DNA of 64,000 bases from Nitratireductor soli (GTDB taxonomy: Bacteria > Pseudomonadota > Alphaproteobacteria > Rhizobiales > Rhizobiaceae), in assembly GCF_001050155.1 (NCBI RefSeq), contig NZ_LFVY01000019.1:1-64000 (forward strand), written 5' to 3'. Of this stretch, positions 63,712 to 64,000 are shown piece by piece. Numbering within the stretch: the stretch's first letter is position 1; each line of letters begins with the position of its first letter. The notes beneath the pieces are model-generated. The model saw only the letters and a list, made by a program, of their open reading frames with translations. It was not told the DNA's origin and made no database searches. The translations under genes were made by a program, and so were the position numbers.

Positions 63712-64000
63712 TCAGGCTCCGCAGATCTTCGGATCCGCCTTGGTCGAAATGTCGAAGCCGAACCAGTGCTCTGATATGCGCTTGACCTCCCCTTCCTTCT
63801 TCAGCGCGCACAGAGCCACGTCCCATGCCTTGCGCAGTTCATCCGCATCCTTGCGCATCAGGCCGCCGACGCCGACACCCAGGTAGTTGAACTGCTCGAA
63901 ATCGAGATTGGGCGACAGAATCTCGATGCCTTGTCCCTGCGAAGAGCCTGTCAGCGCTATCCATGGAGAGCGCCCGGCAAGCGCCGCGTCGAGGCGACCA
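63712..64000 (-). CDS. Amino acid ABC transporter substrate-binding protein (partial, C-terminal end)
   Basis: The minus-strand frame is open to the right edge and ends with TGA at 63714-63712. The visible 95 residues include GRLDAALAGRSPWIALTGSS, NYLGVGVGGLMRKDADELRK and HWFGFDISTKADPKICGA, which match the C-terminal part of family 3 binding proteins (SBP_bac_3): the Asp-containing hinge, the GVGVG strand and the final EHWFG helix. The start and signal peptide lie beyond the window. It is the first gene of the importer operon with both permeases. Confidence 0.88.
   Translation of the reverse strand, partial: GRLDAALAGRSPWIALTGSSQGQGIEILSPNLDFEQFNYLGVGVGGLMRKDADELRKAWDVALCALKKEGEVKRISEHWFGFDISTKADPKICGA

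Overview
The window is GC-rich, densely packed, and looks like a chromosome segment from a Hyphomicrobiales (rhizobia-like) alphaproteobacterium. The evidence is the gene content (GlxA-type regulators, a fused indolepyruvate:ferredoxin oxidoreductase, tripartite tricarboxylate transporters, a DUF1127 protein, several dipeptide-type ABC transporters) and a palindromic intergenic repeat of the type common in rhizobia. The genus assignment (Mesorhizobium/Aminobacter-like) is inference only. No phage, insertion sequence, CRISPR array or rRNA was seen. One tRNA gene (Phe, GAA) is present.

Layout. 0.1-2.1 kb: a GlxA-type AraC regulator and folD. 2.2-10.1 kb: an exopolysaccharide block (GumC/Wzz-like chain-length protein, flippase, a tight three-gene glycosyltransferase operon, a GT2 transferase). 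10.2-19.3 kb: proC, a SAF-domain homoserine-dehydrogenase-like protein, an Lrp regulator divergent from a 1143-residue indolepyruvate oxidoreductase, and a NitT/TauT-type ABC importer. 19.4-19.9 kb: tRNA-Phe and a non-coding stretch. 19.9-29.3 kb: a nine-gene minus-strand catabolic operon (tripartite transporter TctC/A/B, Gfo/Idh oxidoreductase, xylose-isomerase-like protein, enolase-superfamily protein, epimerase-like protein, TetR, DapA-like lyase) with a TetR-type operator over its promoter. 29.6-36.2 kb: small secreted proteins, AraC and LysR regulators, and a coupled pair made of a prokaryotic glutamate-receptor-like channel and a TRIC/UPF0126 channel.

36.4-64 kb is the most distinctive part. 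It holds two complete dipeptide-type ABC importers, two IclR regulators, four divergent paralogues of the M81 (MlrC-like) metallopeptidase family within 16 kb, a D-serine-dehydratase-like PLP enzyme, RidA, a class III aminotransferase, an IlvD/Edd dehydratase, an FAH-family protein and the start of an amino-acid ABC importer. I infer a pathway that imports an unusual peptide, lactam or N-acyl amino-acid compound, opens it with M81 hydrolases and deaminates the product. The substrate cannot be read from sequence. Two of the divergent intergenic regions next to M81 genes share a 25-bp dyad that may be an IclR operator.

A 61-bp repeat with nested inverted repeats occurs three times (75-135, 4467-4527, 36391-36451), with a related hairpin at 19807-19846. 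One copy supplies the last codons and stop codon of the FAH-family gene.
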